Assembly: GCA_963711315.1 (NCBI GenBank)
Contig: CAVQDQ010000004.1
Span: 124,001 to 188,000 of the forward strand
Origin: PALSA-612 sp963711315
GTDB taxonomy: Bacteria; Actinomycetota; Thermoleophilia; Gaiellales; Gaiellaceae
Length of the DNA: 64,000 nucleotides
Direction: 5' to 3'
A program made the position numbers and the translations under genes. Shown in pieces: positions 36,327-45,862 of the stretch. How positions within the stretch are numbered: the stretch's first letter is position 1; each line of letters starts with the position of its first letter. Under the pieces are notes generated by a model. The model worked only from the letters and a program-made list of their open reading frames with translations, had not been told where the DNA came from and did not search any database.

Positions 36327-37103
36327 ATGCTTGCTGCCCTGATCATCGTCGCCGTCATTGCGGTCCTCGCCATCCTTGTGCTCAGCGCCGCCATCAAGGT
36401 GCTGCGCGAGTACGAGCGCGGCGTCATCTTCCGGCTCGGCCGTCTGCTCGGGGCGCCGAAAGGGCCGGGACTGATCTTCCTCATCCCGATCGTCGACAAG
36501 ATGGTCCGGGTCGACCTGCGGACGATCACGCTGATGATCCCGCCGCAGGAAGTGATCACGAAGGACAACGTCCCGGCGCGCGTGAACGCCGTCTGCTACT
36601 TCCGCATCGTCGACGCCTCGGCATCGGTGGTACAGGTCGAGAACTTCATGGTGGCCACGTCGCAGGTCGCGCAGACGACGCTGCGCTCGGTGCTCGGCCA
36701 GCATTCGCTCGACGAGCTCCTGTCCGAGCGCGAGAAGATCAACTCGATCCTCCAGGGGATCATCGACGAGACAACTGCCCCCTGGGGCATCAAGGTTTCG
36801 ATCGTCGAGGTGAAGGACGTCGAGATCCCCGCAGACATGCAGCGCGCCATGGCGCGTCAGGCGGAGGCCGAGCGCGAGCGGCGAGCGAAGATCATCAACG
36901 CCGAGGGTGAGTTCCAGGCCGCCGAACGGCTCAAGGAAGCAGCTCTCGTGATGGCGGAGGCGCCGATCGCGCTCCAGCTGCGGTACCTGCAGACGCTGCT
37001 CGAGGTCGGCTCCGCGAACAACTCGACGATCGTCTTCCCCGCGCCGATCGACCTGATACGCCCGTTCCTCGAGCGCGCCGACCGGGACAAGGAGAAGAGC
37101 TGA
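36327..37103 (+). CDS. Stomatin/slipin (SPFH) membrane protein
   Basis: 258 residues. One N-terminal membrane helix (about 2-22) then the SPFH/band-7 domain: REYERGVIFRLGRLLGAPKG, PPQEVITKDNVPARVNAVCY and the slipin block WGIKVSIVEVKDVEIPADMQ. A helical C-terminus (RQAEAERERRAKIINAEGEF) forms the oligomerisation coil. Partner and probable substrate of the NfeD protease encoded just upstream; ATG preceded by GGAAAGGA. Confidence 0.93.
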   Translation: MLAALIIVAVIAVLAILVLSAAIKVLREYERGVIFRLGRLLGAPKGPGLIFLIPIVDKMVRVDLRTITLMIPPQEVITKDNVPARVNAVCYFRIVDASASVVQVENFMVATSQVAQTTLRSVLGQHSLDELLSEREKINSILQGIIDETTAPWGIKVSIVEVKDVEIPADMQRAMARQAEAERERRAKIINAEGEFQAAERLKEAALVMAEAPIALQLRYLQTLLEVGSANNSTIVFPAPIDLIRPFLERADRDKEKS

Positions 37104-37115
37104 GCCGACGCGGCG

Positions 37116-37943
37116 CCCGAGCTGCGCCGCGATCCCGCTCTCCGGCCGCCTCGTGGTGGTCGCTCCCGACCGCGCCAGGCGGCCGGGAGCATTTCCGCAG
37201 CTGGAGCCGCCGCCGGACCCTCGACGAGCTCGACGAATGCCCGTTCTGCGCGGGGCGCGAGGATCGGACCCCGCCCGAGACGCTGCGGCTGCCGGCGGAG
37301 GGCGACTGGCAGGTGCGCGTGGTGCCGAACCTCTATCCCGCCTTCGAGCGGCAGGAGGTGGTCGTCCACACGCCCGAGCACCTGCGCACCATCGCCGACC
37401 TGTCCAGCGAGCAACTCGCGCGCGTTGCGGAAGCGTGGCAGGCACGGGCCGAGTGCTGCGCGAGCCGAGGGGTTCGTGTATGTCCACGCCCTCGTCAACG
37501 AAGGCAAGGCCGCCGGCGCCAGCCTCCCGCACACGCACTCGCAGCTCGTCTGGCTGCGGGAGCCGCCGCCCGCCGTCGTCGGCGAGGGCGAGATGGATGC
37601 GGCGACCGAAGGGGAGCTCCTCCTCGAGCAAGACGGGGTCGTCGCGCTGTGCCCGGCGGTCTCGGCCGAGCCCTACGAGATGCGAGTCGCACCTGCCAAC
37701 CGCGAGAGCGGCGCCTTTGCGAGCCCGCTCCTTGCAGTGGCTCTCGACCTTGCGGCGGAGGCGCTTCGCCGGCTCCGCGCCGTCGAGCCCGGAGCGCCCG
37801 CGAATCTCTGGCTCCATGACGGGCCCTGGTGGCACATCGACCTCGTGCCACGGCTGAAGGTCGCCGCCGGCATCGAGCTCGGAGCCGGCATCCACGTGAA
37901 CCCGTTGCCGCCCAAAGAAGCGGCGGCCAGGTTGCGCGGCTAG
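37116..37943 (+). CDS. galT: GalT-like hexose-1-phosphate uridylyltransferase, frameshifted
   Basis: Nucleotidyltransferase of the HIT fold (Leloir pathway) for UDP-hexose/hexose-1-phosphate exchange. Three frames together give the complete protein: RLVVVAPDRARRPGAFPQLE, then LDELDECPFCAGREDRTPPE (zinc Cys pair) through RVVPNLYPAFERQEVVVHTP, then GFVYVHALVNEGKAAGASLP with active-site HTHSQ. Frame changes fall near 37131, 37213 and 37465. No start codon fits: a GCG stands where the first Met is expected (about 37116). Either a pseudogene or sequence error. The 3' end overlaps the gyrA stop region by 4 bp. Confidence 0.75.
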   Translation, partial: PELRRDPALRPPRGGRSRPRQAAGSISAAGAAAGPSTSSTNARSARGARIGPRPRRCGCRRRATGRCAWCRTSIPPSSGRRWSSTRPSTCAPSPTCPASNSRALRKRGRHGPSAARAEGFVYVHALVNEGKAAGASLPHTHSQLVWLREPPPAVVGEGEMDAATEGELLLEQDGVVALCPAVSAEPYEMRVAPANRESGAFASPLLAVALDLAAEALRRLRAVEPGAPANLWLHDGPWWHIDLVPRLKVAAGIELGAGIHVNPLPPKEAAARLRG

Positions 37944-40487
37944 CTCTCCTCGTCGGGCTCAGGCTCGACGGCGGCCGGCTCGGGCGCCGGCTCCGGTCCG
38001 CATCCGGCGCTATGTCGGTGCCGTTCTCGGCCTCGACGACCGGTGCGAGGCTCGATACGCGCTCGTCCTTGTCCCGAAGCCGCATGACGATCACGCCCTG
38101 CGTGGCACGGCCGGCGCGCCGGATGCCCTCGGTAGGCATGCGGATCACCTGGCCGCTCGTCGAGATCAGCATCACCTGGTAGCCCTCGCGAACGGGCATT
38201 GCACCCGCCAGCTTGCCCCTGGCCTCCGTCAGCTTCACGGTCTGGACGCCCATGCCTCCGCGGCCCTTCCGCGGATACTCGGACATGCGCGTCCGCTTGC
38301 CGTACCCGTTCTCGGTGACGACGAGCAGGTCGGCATTGTCGTCCGCGATCATCGCGGCGATCACCTCGTCCTCCGAGCGCAGCTTCATCCCGATCACGCC
38401 GCCGGTCACACGGCCCATCGGCCGCACAGCGTCGTTGGGGAAGCGAATCGCCTGGCCCTTGCGCGATACGAGCAAGACGTCGTCCTCGCCATGGGTGAGG
38501 AAGGCGTCGACCAGCTCGTCGCCCTCACGGAGGTTCACGGCGATGATGCCCTCCGACTTCAGCGGCGTGTTGTACTGGGCGAACTCGGTCTTCTTGACGA
38601 TGCCTTTGCGCGTCGCGAGCACGAGGTACTTCGCCTCCGAGAAGTCGCGCGTGCGGATGACCGTCTTCACCTGCTCGTCTTGCGTGAACGGCAAGAGGTT
38701 GACGATCGCTCGGCCCTTCGACTGCCGCGCGCCGAGCGGCAGCTCGTGCACCTTCAACCGGTACACCTTCCCGCGCGTGGAGAAGAAGAGGATGTAGTCG
38801 TGCGTCGACGCCACGAAGAGGTGCTCGATGTAGTCCTCGTCCTTCAGGTCCATCCCCATCACGCCCACGCCGCCGCGTCGCTGCTCGCGATACGTCGTCA
38901 CGGGCAATCGCTTGATGTAGCCGGAGCGCGTGATCGCGATCACCATGTCTTCCTCTGCGATCAGGTCCTCGAGCTCGAAGTCGCCCTCTGCGGCGGCGAT
39001 CTCGGTGCGGCGATCGTCTCCCTTGCCGTAGATCTGCTTGATCTCGAGCAGCTCCTCCTTGATCAGCGCGGCGATCCTGCGCCTCGTCGCCGAGCAGAGT
39101 CCGCAGCTCGGCGATGCGCTCCTGGAGGTCCTTGTACTCGTCCTCGACCCGCTTGCGCTCGAGCCCCGTGAGCGCCCGGAGCCGGAGGTCGAGGATCGCC
39201 TGAGCCTGCAGCTCGCTGAGCTCGAACCGCTCGACGAGCCCAGCGCGCGCCTCGTCGGCGTCGTCGGAAGCAGCGGATGAGAGCGATTACCTCGTCGAGG
39301 TTGTCCAGCGCGATGAGATAGCCCTCGAGCACGTGCGCTCGTGCGAGCGCCTGGCGCAGCTCGTACTGCGAGCGGCGGGTGACGACTTCCTTCTGGAAGT
39401 CGAGGTAGTGCGTGACGAACTCGAGGAGAGAGAGCGTCCGGGGCACGCCGTCGACAAGCGCGACTGCGTTGAAGCCGAACGTCGTCTGGAGCGCGGTGTG
39501 CTTGAACAGCTTGTTGAGAGCGACCTGCGGGACCGCTTCGCGCTTGAGCTCGATCTGAATGCGCATGCCGCTCTTGTCGGAGTAGTCCTGGAGGTCGGAG
39601 ACCTCGGTGATCACCTTCTCGCGGACGAGGTCGGCGATCTTCGCGATCACTCCACCCTCGCCGCCCTTCTTCACGCCGTACGGGAGCTCGGTGACGATGA
39701 TCGCGTTCTTGCCTCCGCGGAGCTCCTCCACATGCGCACGCGCCCGCATGACGATTCGCCCTCGGCCGGTTCGGTACGCGTCACGGATCCCCGACCGACC
39801 GACGACGATGGCGCCGGTCGGGAAGTCGGGGCCTTTCACGTGCTTCATGAGGTCCTCGACGCTTGCGGTCGGCTTGTCGATCAGCGCCACGACCGCGTCG
39901 ATCGTCTCGCCGAGATTGTGCGGAGGGATGTTCGTCGCCATTCCGACAGCGATTCCCGAAGAGCCGTTGACGAGGAGATTCGGGAAGCGCGACGGCAGCA
40001 CCGAGGGCTCTTTCCGCGACTCGTCGTAGTTCGGGACGAAGTCGACCGTGTCCATATCGATGTCCCGCAGCATCTCCGTCGCCAGCTTCGTGAGCCGGCA
40101 CTCCGTGTACCGCTCGGCGGCCGGCGGGTCGTCGTCGATCGAGCCGAAGTTCCCCTGCCCATCGACAAGCGGGTAGCGCAGCGAGAACGACTGCACGAGC
40201 CGTGCGATCGCGTCGTAGATCGAGCTGGAGTCGTGCGGGTGGTACTTGCCCATGACGTCGCCCGTCACTCGGGCGCACTTGACGTAGGGACGGTTCGGCT
40301 GGTGCCCGGCGTCGTGCATTGCCCACAGCACGCGGCGATGGACGGGCTTGAGCCCATCGCGTACGTCGGGCAGAGCGCGGCCGACGATGACGCTCATGGC
40401 GTAGTCGAGGTAGCTCGAGCGCATCTCCTGCTCGAGCTCACGCGACTCGATGCGGCCGGCCCCGAGCGGCTCTACGACGTCAGACAT
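37940..40487 (-). CDS. gyrA: DNA gyrase subunit A (three apparent frameshifts)
   Basis: Cleaves and reseals DNA in gyrase A2B2. About 849 codons. N-terminus SSYLDYAMSVIVGRALPDVR; catalytic Tyr in AERYTECRLTKLA (usual RYTEARL). The GyrA box reads EQRRGGVGV (usual QRRGGKG), marking gyrase rather than topoisomerase IV. The frame changes near 39275 (extra base), 39082 (extra base) and 38005 (missing base), after which the acidic tail ends EPEPDEES. All segments show strong family similarity, and the gene should be essential, so I read these as assembly indels. Confidence 0.93.
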
Positions 40488-40494
40488 CTGTCAC

Positions 40495-40515
40495 GGGGGA
40501 ACCCATGGTTCCCCC
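40495..40515. other. Perfect inverted repeat just upstream of gyrA
   Basis: 9-bp arms GGGGGAACC / GGTTCCCCC separated by CAT, 7 bp before the gyrA ATG. In mRNA it would form a strong hairpin directly over the ribosome-binding region. No U-tract follows, so it is not a typical terminator. May control gyrA translation within the gyrB-gyrA message. Confidence 0.5.
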
Positions 40516-40567
40516 ATGGACCCCCTCCTTTACCGTGTCGGCCAGGCCAGCCGTTACCGGGCCTCCC

Positions 40568-40584
40568 GGCCGGCAAAGCCGGCC
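40568..40584. other. Inverted repeat in gyrB-gyrA spacer
   Basis: 7-bp arms GGCCGGC / GCCGGCC with an AAA loop, in the 131-bp spacer between gyrA and gyrB. No U-run. With the hairpin at 40495 it makes this spacer unusually structured; role unknown. Confidence 0.4.
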
Positions 40585-40618
40585 TTCGGCGGCGTTCAGT
40601 GTGCGATTCCGCGGCTGA

Positions 40619-43009
40619 TTACACATCGAGGAATCGAACGTCCTTTGCGTTCTGCTCTATGAACAGGCGTCTCGGCTCGACATGGTCGCCCATGAGCGTC
40701 GAGAACACGCGGTCGGCGGCAGCGGCGTCCTCCACGTCGACGCGGATCAGCATCCGCTTCGCCGGATCCATCGTCGTCTCCCAGAGCTGCTCGGGGTTCA
40801 TCTCGCCGAGCCCCTTGAACCGGCTGATCTGCATGCCCGCCTTCGCCAGGTCGAGCGAGCGCGCACGGAGCTGCGTCGAACGTCTCGGCCCGCGACGACT
40901 TCTCGCCGAAGGACACGGTGAAAGGCGGAAAGCCGACGACGTCTCCCACCTTCGCGTATGCACTCTGAACCGACCCGTACGTCGGCGACTCGAGCATGGC
41001 GATCGGCAGGACGACGCTCTGCGCCGTGCTCGTCTCGGTCTCGACCACCCGCACGTGCAGCACGCCGTCGAGCTCCTGCTCGACCTCGAGCTCGTACCCG
41101 TTGGGCGGGATCGAGGCGATGAGCGCAGCGGCGTCGGAGGGATCGTCCCCGTCGGCCTCGATCAGGCCATGGGAGATCGCGAAGCGCGCGGCCGGGCCGA
41201 ACTCCGCCTCGAGCTTTGCCGTCCATGCCTCGAGGTGGCCGAGGTCCCGCACGAGCCGCGCCCAGCGCGCCTCCGTGAGCGGCGTCTCTCTGTTCATCGC
41301 GGGCCAGGACTGTCATGTCTTTGATGCGCTCGCGTACCAGCAGATCCTCGAGCTGAGCGTCCTTCTCGAAGTACATCCCCCTGCTGCCGAGCTTCACGTG
41401 ATAGAGCGGCGGCACGGCGATGAACACGTGGCCTCGCTCGAAGAGCTCGGGCATCGTCCGGTAGAGGAACGTGAGCACGAGGGTGCGGATGTGTGCGCCG
41501 TCCACGTCGGCGTCGGTCATCACGATCACGCGGCCGTACCGCAGGTTGGCGATGTCGAACTCGTCGCCGAAGCCGGTTCCGATCGCAGTGATCATCGCCT
41601 GGATCTCGGTGTTCGAGAGCACCTTGTTGATGCGGTTCTTCTCGGAGTTGATGATCTTCCCGCGCAGCGGCAGGATCGCCTGCGTCATGCGGTCGCGCGC
41701 CTGTTTCGCCGAGCCGCCGGCCGAGTCGCCTTCGACGATGAAGAGCTCCGCCAGCTCGGGGTCCTTGATCGTGCAGTCGGCGAGCTTGCCCGGAAGCGAG
41801 GAGTTCTCGAGCGCGCTCTTGCGCCGCGTCAGCTCGCGCGCCTTTCGAGCGGCCTGGCGAGCGTTGCGGGCGGCAACGGCCTTCTGGACGATCTGCCGGG
41901 CCTCGGGGCGCTGCTCCTCGAGGAACTGCGCGAGCCGCTGGTTCACGACTCGCTCCACGAGGCCGGCCACCCCCGGGTTGCCCAGCTTCGTCTTCGTCTG
42001 CCCCTCGAACTGGGGGCTGCGCAGCTTGACGGAGATGACGGCTGCGAGGCCTTCGCGGGCATCCTCGCCCTCGAGATTGTCGTCCTTCTCCTTCAGGAGG
42101 CCCTCCTGGCGCGCGTACTGGTTGAGCGTGCGCGTCAACGCGGCGCGGAAACCCTGGAGGTGGGTTCCGCCTTCCGACGTGTTGATGTTGTTCGCGAAGG
42201 AGAACACCGATTCCACGTACGAGCTGTTCCATTGCATGGCGACCTCGACGGCACCGTCGTCGCCCTCGCCTTCGAAGTAGACGATGTGCTTGTGCACCGG
42301 GTCCTTGGCCTCGTTGACATGAGCGACGAAGTCCCGGATCCCGCCCTCGTAGTGGAACTCGTCGGTGCGGCCACCGGCTCGTTCGTCACGGAGGACGATG
42401 CGAAGCCCGCGGGTCAGGAAGGCCGTCTCGCGCAGGCGCTGGAGAAGCGTCGCGGCGTCCAGCTCGGTCTCCTCGAAGACCTCCGAGTCGGGAAGGAACG
42501 AGATCGTCGTGCCCGATTCGCCCTTCGGCGCGACGCCGACCTTCTCCACCTTCGTGGTGGGCTCTCCGCGCGCGAACTCCTGGCGGTACGACCTTTCCGT
42601 CGCGGCGTACCTCCGCGACGAGCCACTCGGAGAGCGCGTTGACGACGGAGACGCCGACGCCGTGCAGGCCGCCCGACACCTTGTAGCCGTCGCCGCCGAA
42701 CTTCCCGCCGGCGTGAAGCTTCGTAAGCACGACCGTGAGCGCAGGCAGCCCCTGATCGGCGATGACATCGACCGGGATGCCTGCACCAGCGTCGCGCACC
42801 GTCACGGAGTTGTCCGGGTGGATCGTCACATCGACGAGGTCGTTGCGGCCGGCGAGCGCCTCGTCCACCGCGTTGTCGACGACCTCGTAGACGAGGTGAT
42901 GGAGACCTCTGGAGCCGGTCGAACCGATGTACATGCCCGGGCGCAGGCGCACCGGCTCGAGGCCCTCGAGGACCGTGATGTCCTTTGCGGTGTAGGCTGC
43001 TTCTGCCAT
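40619..43009 (-). CDS. gyrB: DNA gyrase subunit B (three apparent frameshifts)
   Basis: ATPase/toprim subunit of gyrase. 797 codons. ATPase motifs VYEVVDNAVDEALAG and GLHGVGVSVVNALSEWLV; toprim motifs FIVEGDSAGGSAKQARDR and VMTDADVDGAHIRTL; C-terminal RFKGLGEMNPEQLWETTMDP. Frame changes near 42595, 41300 and 40880 sum to a multiple of three, and all segments are full-strength matches. In an essential gene this points to assembly errors. ATG 43009 follows a run of seven T on the coding strand. An insert of about 150 residues before KGLGEMNP is normal for the actinobacterial/proteobacterial long form. Confidence 0.93.
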
Positions 43010-43050
43010 TAAAAAAAGCCCTGCAAATGCCACACTTTCGGGCCGACTAC

Positions 43051-43056
43051 AGTGTA
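43051..43056 (-). promoter_or_regulatory. Candidate extended -10 promoter of gyrB
   Basis: Minus strand TGATACACT: a TACACT -10 hexamer with a TG extension, overlapping the dciA stop and about 42 bp before the gyrB ATG. It suggests gyrB-gyrA can be transcribed apart from dnaA-dciA. No convincing -35. Confidence 0.4.
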
Positions 43057-43518
43057 TCAGAAACGGCGGTCGGAGCGAGCGGTTGCGAGGCTCAGCGCGG
43101 CCGCCTTCGCGACCCGTTCGCGGAGCTCCTCGTCCTCGATCGGAGAAGCCAGCTCGCGGGCCTCGGCCAGCTGCTCGGGGGATGGTTCCGCCGCGCGCGG
43201 CTGAGGCGTGGCGGCCGCGGCGACGGGGGGCTCCGGCAGGTGCCCGGGAGCAAAGCGAAGCTCCTTTGGCGCGATATCGTCGAGTCGGATGGCCAGTTGC
43301 TCCAGGACGACCGCGGCGAGCTGCGTGAGCTCGAACGACCACGCCGAGGAGCTCGTGTTGACATGGAGCACGCCGTCCCGTGAGATGCGAGCCGGCCAGG
43401 CGTTCCGCGCTACCTCGTCGCCGACCGCCGCCGGCCAGGCAGCCACGATCGCCGGCATCGAGCCCGTGGTGCCAAAGCGCCGCAGCTCCTGCTCGAGACT
43501 GTCTCCAAGCCGCTCCAT
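43057..43518 (-). CDS. dciA: DUF721 protein, DciA-like helicase loader
   Basis: 153 residues; DUF721/DciA domain in the first 90 (MERLGDSLEQELRRFGTTGS, AWPAAVGDEVARNAWPARIS, TSSSAWSFELTQLA), then a disordered Pro/Ala/Glu tail. DciA is the ancestral loader of replicative helicase DnaB in bacteria lacking DnaC/DnaI. Its place between recF and gyrB is the standard actinobacterial one. ATG shares a base with the recF stop (TGATG). Confidence 0.88.
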   Translation of the reverse strand: MERLGDSLEQELRRFGTTGSMPAIVAAWPAAVGDEVARNAWPARISRDGVLHVNTSSSAWSFELTQLAAVVLEQLAIRLDDIAPKELRFAPGHLPEPPVAAAATPQPRAAEPSPEQLAEARELASPIEDEELRERVAKAAALSLATARSDRRF

Positions 43519-44579
43519 CAGACGACTCGCACGCGGCCGGGGCTCACCTCGAGCAGCTGATCCGGGTCGCCCGGCAGCGCACCTCGTGCGGCGGTCGTGA
43601 CGAGCACCTGGGAGCCGCCTCGAATTCGCTGTACGAGAGCCGCCCGACGCTCCCCGTCCAGCTCCGAAAGCACGTCGTCGAGAAGGAGGAGCGGCGGGAC
43701 ACCTCGTCGATCTCCCAGCAGCTCCGCTTCTGCCAACAGCAGTGCGAGCAGTGCAACCCGCTGCTCGCCCTGGGAGCCATGCGAGCGCAGCTCTCGCTCT
43801 CCGGCGGTAATCCGCACCTCGTCGTGGTGCGGTCCCGCGCCCGTGAGACCTCGCTCGAGATCGGCGGCGAGGCGAGCAGCGAGCACCTCCGCCGTGATCG
43901 GGGAAGAGTCGTAGACGAGCCCTGCGCCGGCCAAGCCCAGCTCGCCTGCACGCTCGCCGAACGGCGTCTCGAGAGCCGCCAGGGCCTCGGACCTCGCCGC
44001 CGACAGTGCCCCTCCCGCGTCGATCACCCGCGCGTCCCACGGCTCGACCGTGTCCAGGCGCGCGAACCCCGACGAGACCCGCCGCAGCGCAGCGTTCCGC
44101 TGGGCGAGCGCCTCGGCGTATTCGCCGGCAAGCGCCGCCCGCGCCGGGAACAACCGTCCGATGACGCGGTCGACGTAGGCACGGCGAACCGCGGGGCCGG
44201 CCTTCACGACCGCGAGCCGGTCGGGCGTGAAAACGAGCGTCGCGGCAGCAGACCGCACGCGCTCCAGGGACTCGGCCGCAGCCCCGTTGATCCGCGCCCG
44301 CTTCCCTTCACCCGCCCGGAAACCGACCTCCAGCGTGATCTCGCCACTGTCTCCGCTGCCTGTCGCACGCACGTCGAAGCCGTCGGCGCCGTAGCGGACG
44401 AGATTGGCGTCCTGGCGGGTTCGAGGAGAGAAGCCCTGTGTCGCGACGTGCATCGACTCCAAGAGGTTCGTCTTGCCCGCGCCGTTCGGCCCGGCCGCAA
44501 GCACCAGCCCGGGCTCCAGAGTGAGATCCAGGACGGCGTACGAGCGGAAGTCGCGAAGTGTGAGGCTCGAGACGATCAG
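43518..44579 (-). CDS. recF: DNA replication and repair protein RecF
   Basis: 353 residues if started at CTG 44579, which overlaps the dnaN stop (CTGA). This gives the normal RecF N-terminus IVSSLTLRDFRSYAVLDLTL followed by Walker A AAGPNGAGKTNLLESMH (about 35). A GTG at 44504 would cut off the first beta strands. Signature LRSHGSQGEQRVALLALLLA and Walker B PLLLLDDVLSELDGERR are intact. RecF loads RecA at gapped DNA with RecO and RecR. Stop overlaps dciA. Confidence 0.94.
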   Translation of the reverse strand: MIVSSLTLRDFRSYAVLDLTLEPGLVLAAGPNGAGKTNLLESMHVATQGFSPRTRQDANLVRYGADGFDVRATGSGDSGEITLEVGFRAGEGKRARINGAAAESLERVRSAAATLVFTPDRLAVVKAGPAVRRAYVDRVIGRLFPARAALAGEYAEALAQRNAALRRVSSGFARLDTVEPWDARVIDAGGALSAARSEALAALETPFGERAGELGLAGAGLVYDSSPITAEVLAARLAADLERGLTGAGPHHDEVRITAGERELRSHGSQGEQRVALLALLLAEAELLGDRRGVPPLLLLDDVLSELDGERRAALVQRIRGGSQVLVTTAARGALPGDPDQLLEVSPGRVRVV

Positions 44580-45679
44580 TCCGGCAGCCGAATGGGCATG
44601 ATCAGGTAGCGGAAGCCCTCCTCGGGCCCTTGTACGAGACCGGGCCGCAAGGGGTTGATCAGCCGCAGCAACAACTCGTCGCCCTCGACCGACTCGATCC
44701 CGTCCTGAAGGTACGCGGCGTTGAAGCCGATCTCCATCGGCTCGCCGGAGTACGCGACGGGCAGCGACTCGCGCGCTTCTCCGATGTCGGGCGTCTGGAC
44801 CGAGATCGTCAGCTCGCCCTCGGCGAGCCGTAGCCGGAGCGGCGACGAGCGATGCGCCATCACAGCCATCCGGCGGACGACGTCCAGGATCTCGCCACGC
44901 GTCAGCGACAGGTCGACGGCAAACTCACCGGTTTCGGGGATGAGCTTCGTGTGGTCCGGAAACTGCCCGTCGATCTTCCGTGTGGTCAGCCAGACGCCGT
45001 CGGCACCGAAGGCGACGTGGTTATCGAGCACGGCCAGCTCGATCTGGCCGTCGCCGCTCGCGATCCGTCGCAATTCGTCAAGTGCTCGCGCCGGGACGAT
45101 CGCCTCCAGCTCCGGCACGCTGCCGGCGATATCGGACTCCTTCACGGACAGCCGGTAGGAGTCCGTCGCCACCATCGCCAGCTGCCCGGATCCCAGGCGC
45201 ACGAAGACGCCTGTCAGCACCGGCCGCGACTCGTCGCGACCCGCTGCGCGGCCGACACACGCGATCGCCTCGAGCAGCGGTCCGGTGTCGAGCATCGACG
45301 TAGGCGCGCCCTCCACCTCCGGCAACCGCGGAAAGTCCTCCACGGCGTACGTGCGCAGCCTGTACGAAGCGGACCCGCTCGTGACGAGCAGCGTGTTCTC
45401 CTCGGCCTGGTACTCGATCTCGACCTCGTCAGCCGGCAATTGGCGAACGATGTCTCCCAGCAGTCGCCCCGGCACGACAGCGCTGCCCTCTCCGTCGACA
45501 TCGGCATCAAGGCCTGTACGAATCGAGAGCTCCATGTCCGTAGCGGAGAGCTCGAGCCTGCCCGAACCGGCCTGCATGAGCACACCCGCGAAGATCTGCA
45601 CGGTCGGTCGCATCGACAAGCCCCGGCCGACGATTGCCAGGCGCTCCGCGAGTTCGGTTCGCGCGCAGGTGAGTTTCAT
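44576..45679 (-). CDS. dnaN: DNA polymerase III beta sliding clamp
   Basis: 367 residues from ATG 45679 (MKLTCARTELAERLAIVGRG), three clamp repeats, ending YLIMPIRLPD. An upstream in-frame ATG at 45709 would add ten residues not typical of DnaN. The clamp tethers Pol III and other partners. Second gene of the dnaA operon, with a 183-bp spacer holding two DnaA-box-like sites. Confidence 0.96.
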   Translation of the reverse strand: MKLTCARTELAERLAIVGRGLSMRPTVQIFAGVLMQAGSGRLELSATDMELSIRTGLDADVDGEGSAVVPGRLLGDIVRQLPADEVEIEYQAEENTLLVTSGSASYRLRTYAVEDFPRLPEVEGAPTSMLDTGPLLEAIACVGRAAGRDESRPVLTGVFVRLGSGQLAMVATDSYRLSVKESDIAGSVPELEAIVPARALDELRRIASGDGQIELAVLDNHVAFGADGVWLTTRKIDGQFPDHTKLIPETGEFAVDLSLTRGEILDVVRRMAVMAHRSSPLRLRLAEGELTISVQTPDIGEARESLPVAYSGEPMEIGFNAAYLQDGIESVEGDELLLRLINPLRPGLVQGPEEGFRYLIMPIRLPD

Positions 45680-45802
45680 GCTCGTATCTACAACGATGTC
45701 TGTAGTCATACAAGAACCTCGTAGTAGTCGTAAGGGGTGTGGAGCGAGGGAACAAGCGATGAAAGCCCTGCACGCTCAGAGGTTCTGGGCTGTGCGCTCA
45801 GA

Positions 45803-45828
45803 TGTGGACACAAAAGCAGTCGTCCACA
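45803..45828. promoter_or_regulatory. Two opposed DnaA boxes in dnaA-dnaN spacer
   Basis: TGTGGACAC (45803-45811) and TCGTCCACA (45820-45828) each match the actinobacterial DnaA box TTGTCCACA or its complement at 8 of 9 bases, in inverted orientation, 35 bp past the dnaA stop. May be part of a bipartite oriC or regulate dnaN. Confidence 0.55.
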
Positions 45829-45862
45829 AGGGGTAGGCAGCGCCTGGTCGCGGAGTGTGGGT

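Noticed and set aside
37495..37940. Extension of gyrA antisense through galT
   Set aside because: Composition is Arg/Ala junk; the proper acidic GyrA tail and stop at 37940 appear after a one-base shift.
41391..41406. CACGTG-centred site in gyrB resembling parS (about 12 of 16 bases); another at about 39838-39853 in gyrA (about 11 of 16)
   Set aside because: Both lie in well-explained coding sequence and the match to TGTTTCACGTGAAACA is too weak in GC-rich DNA; no confident parS was found.
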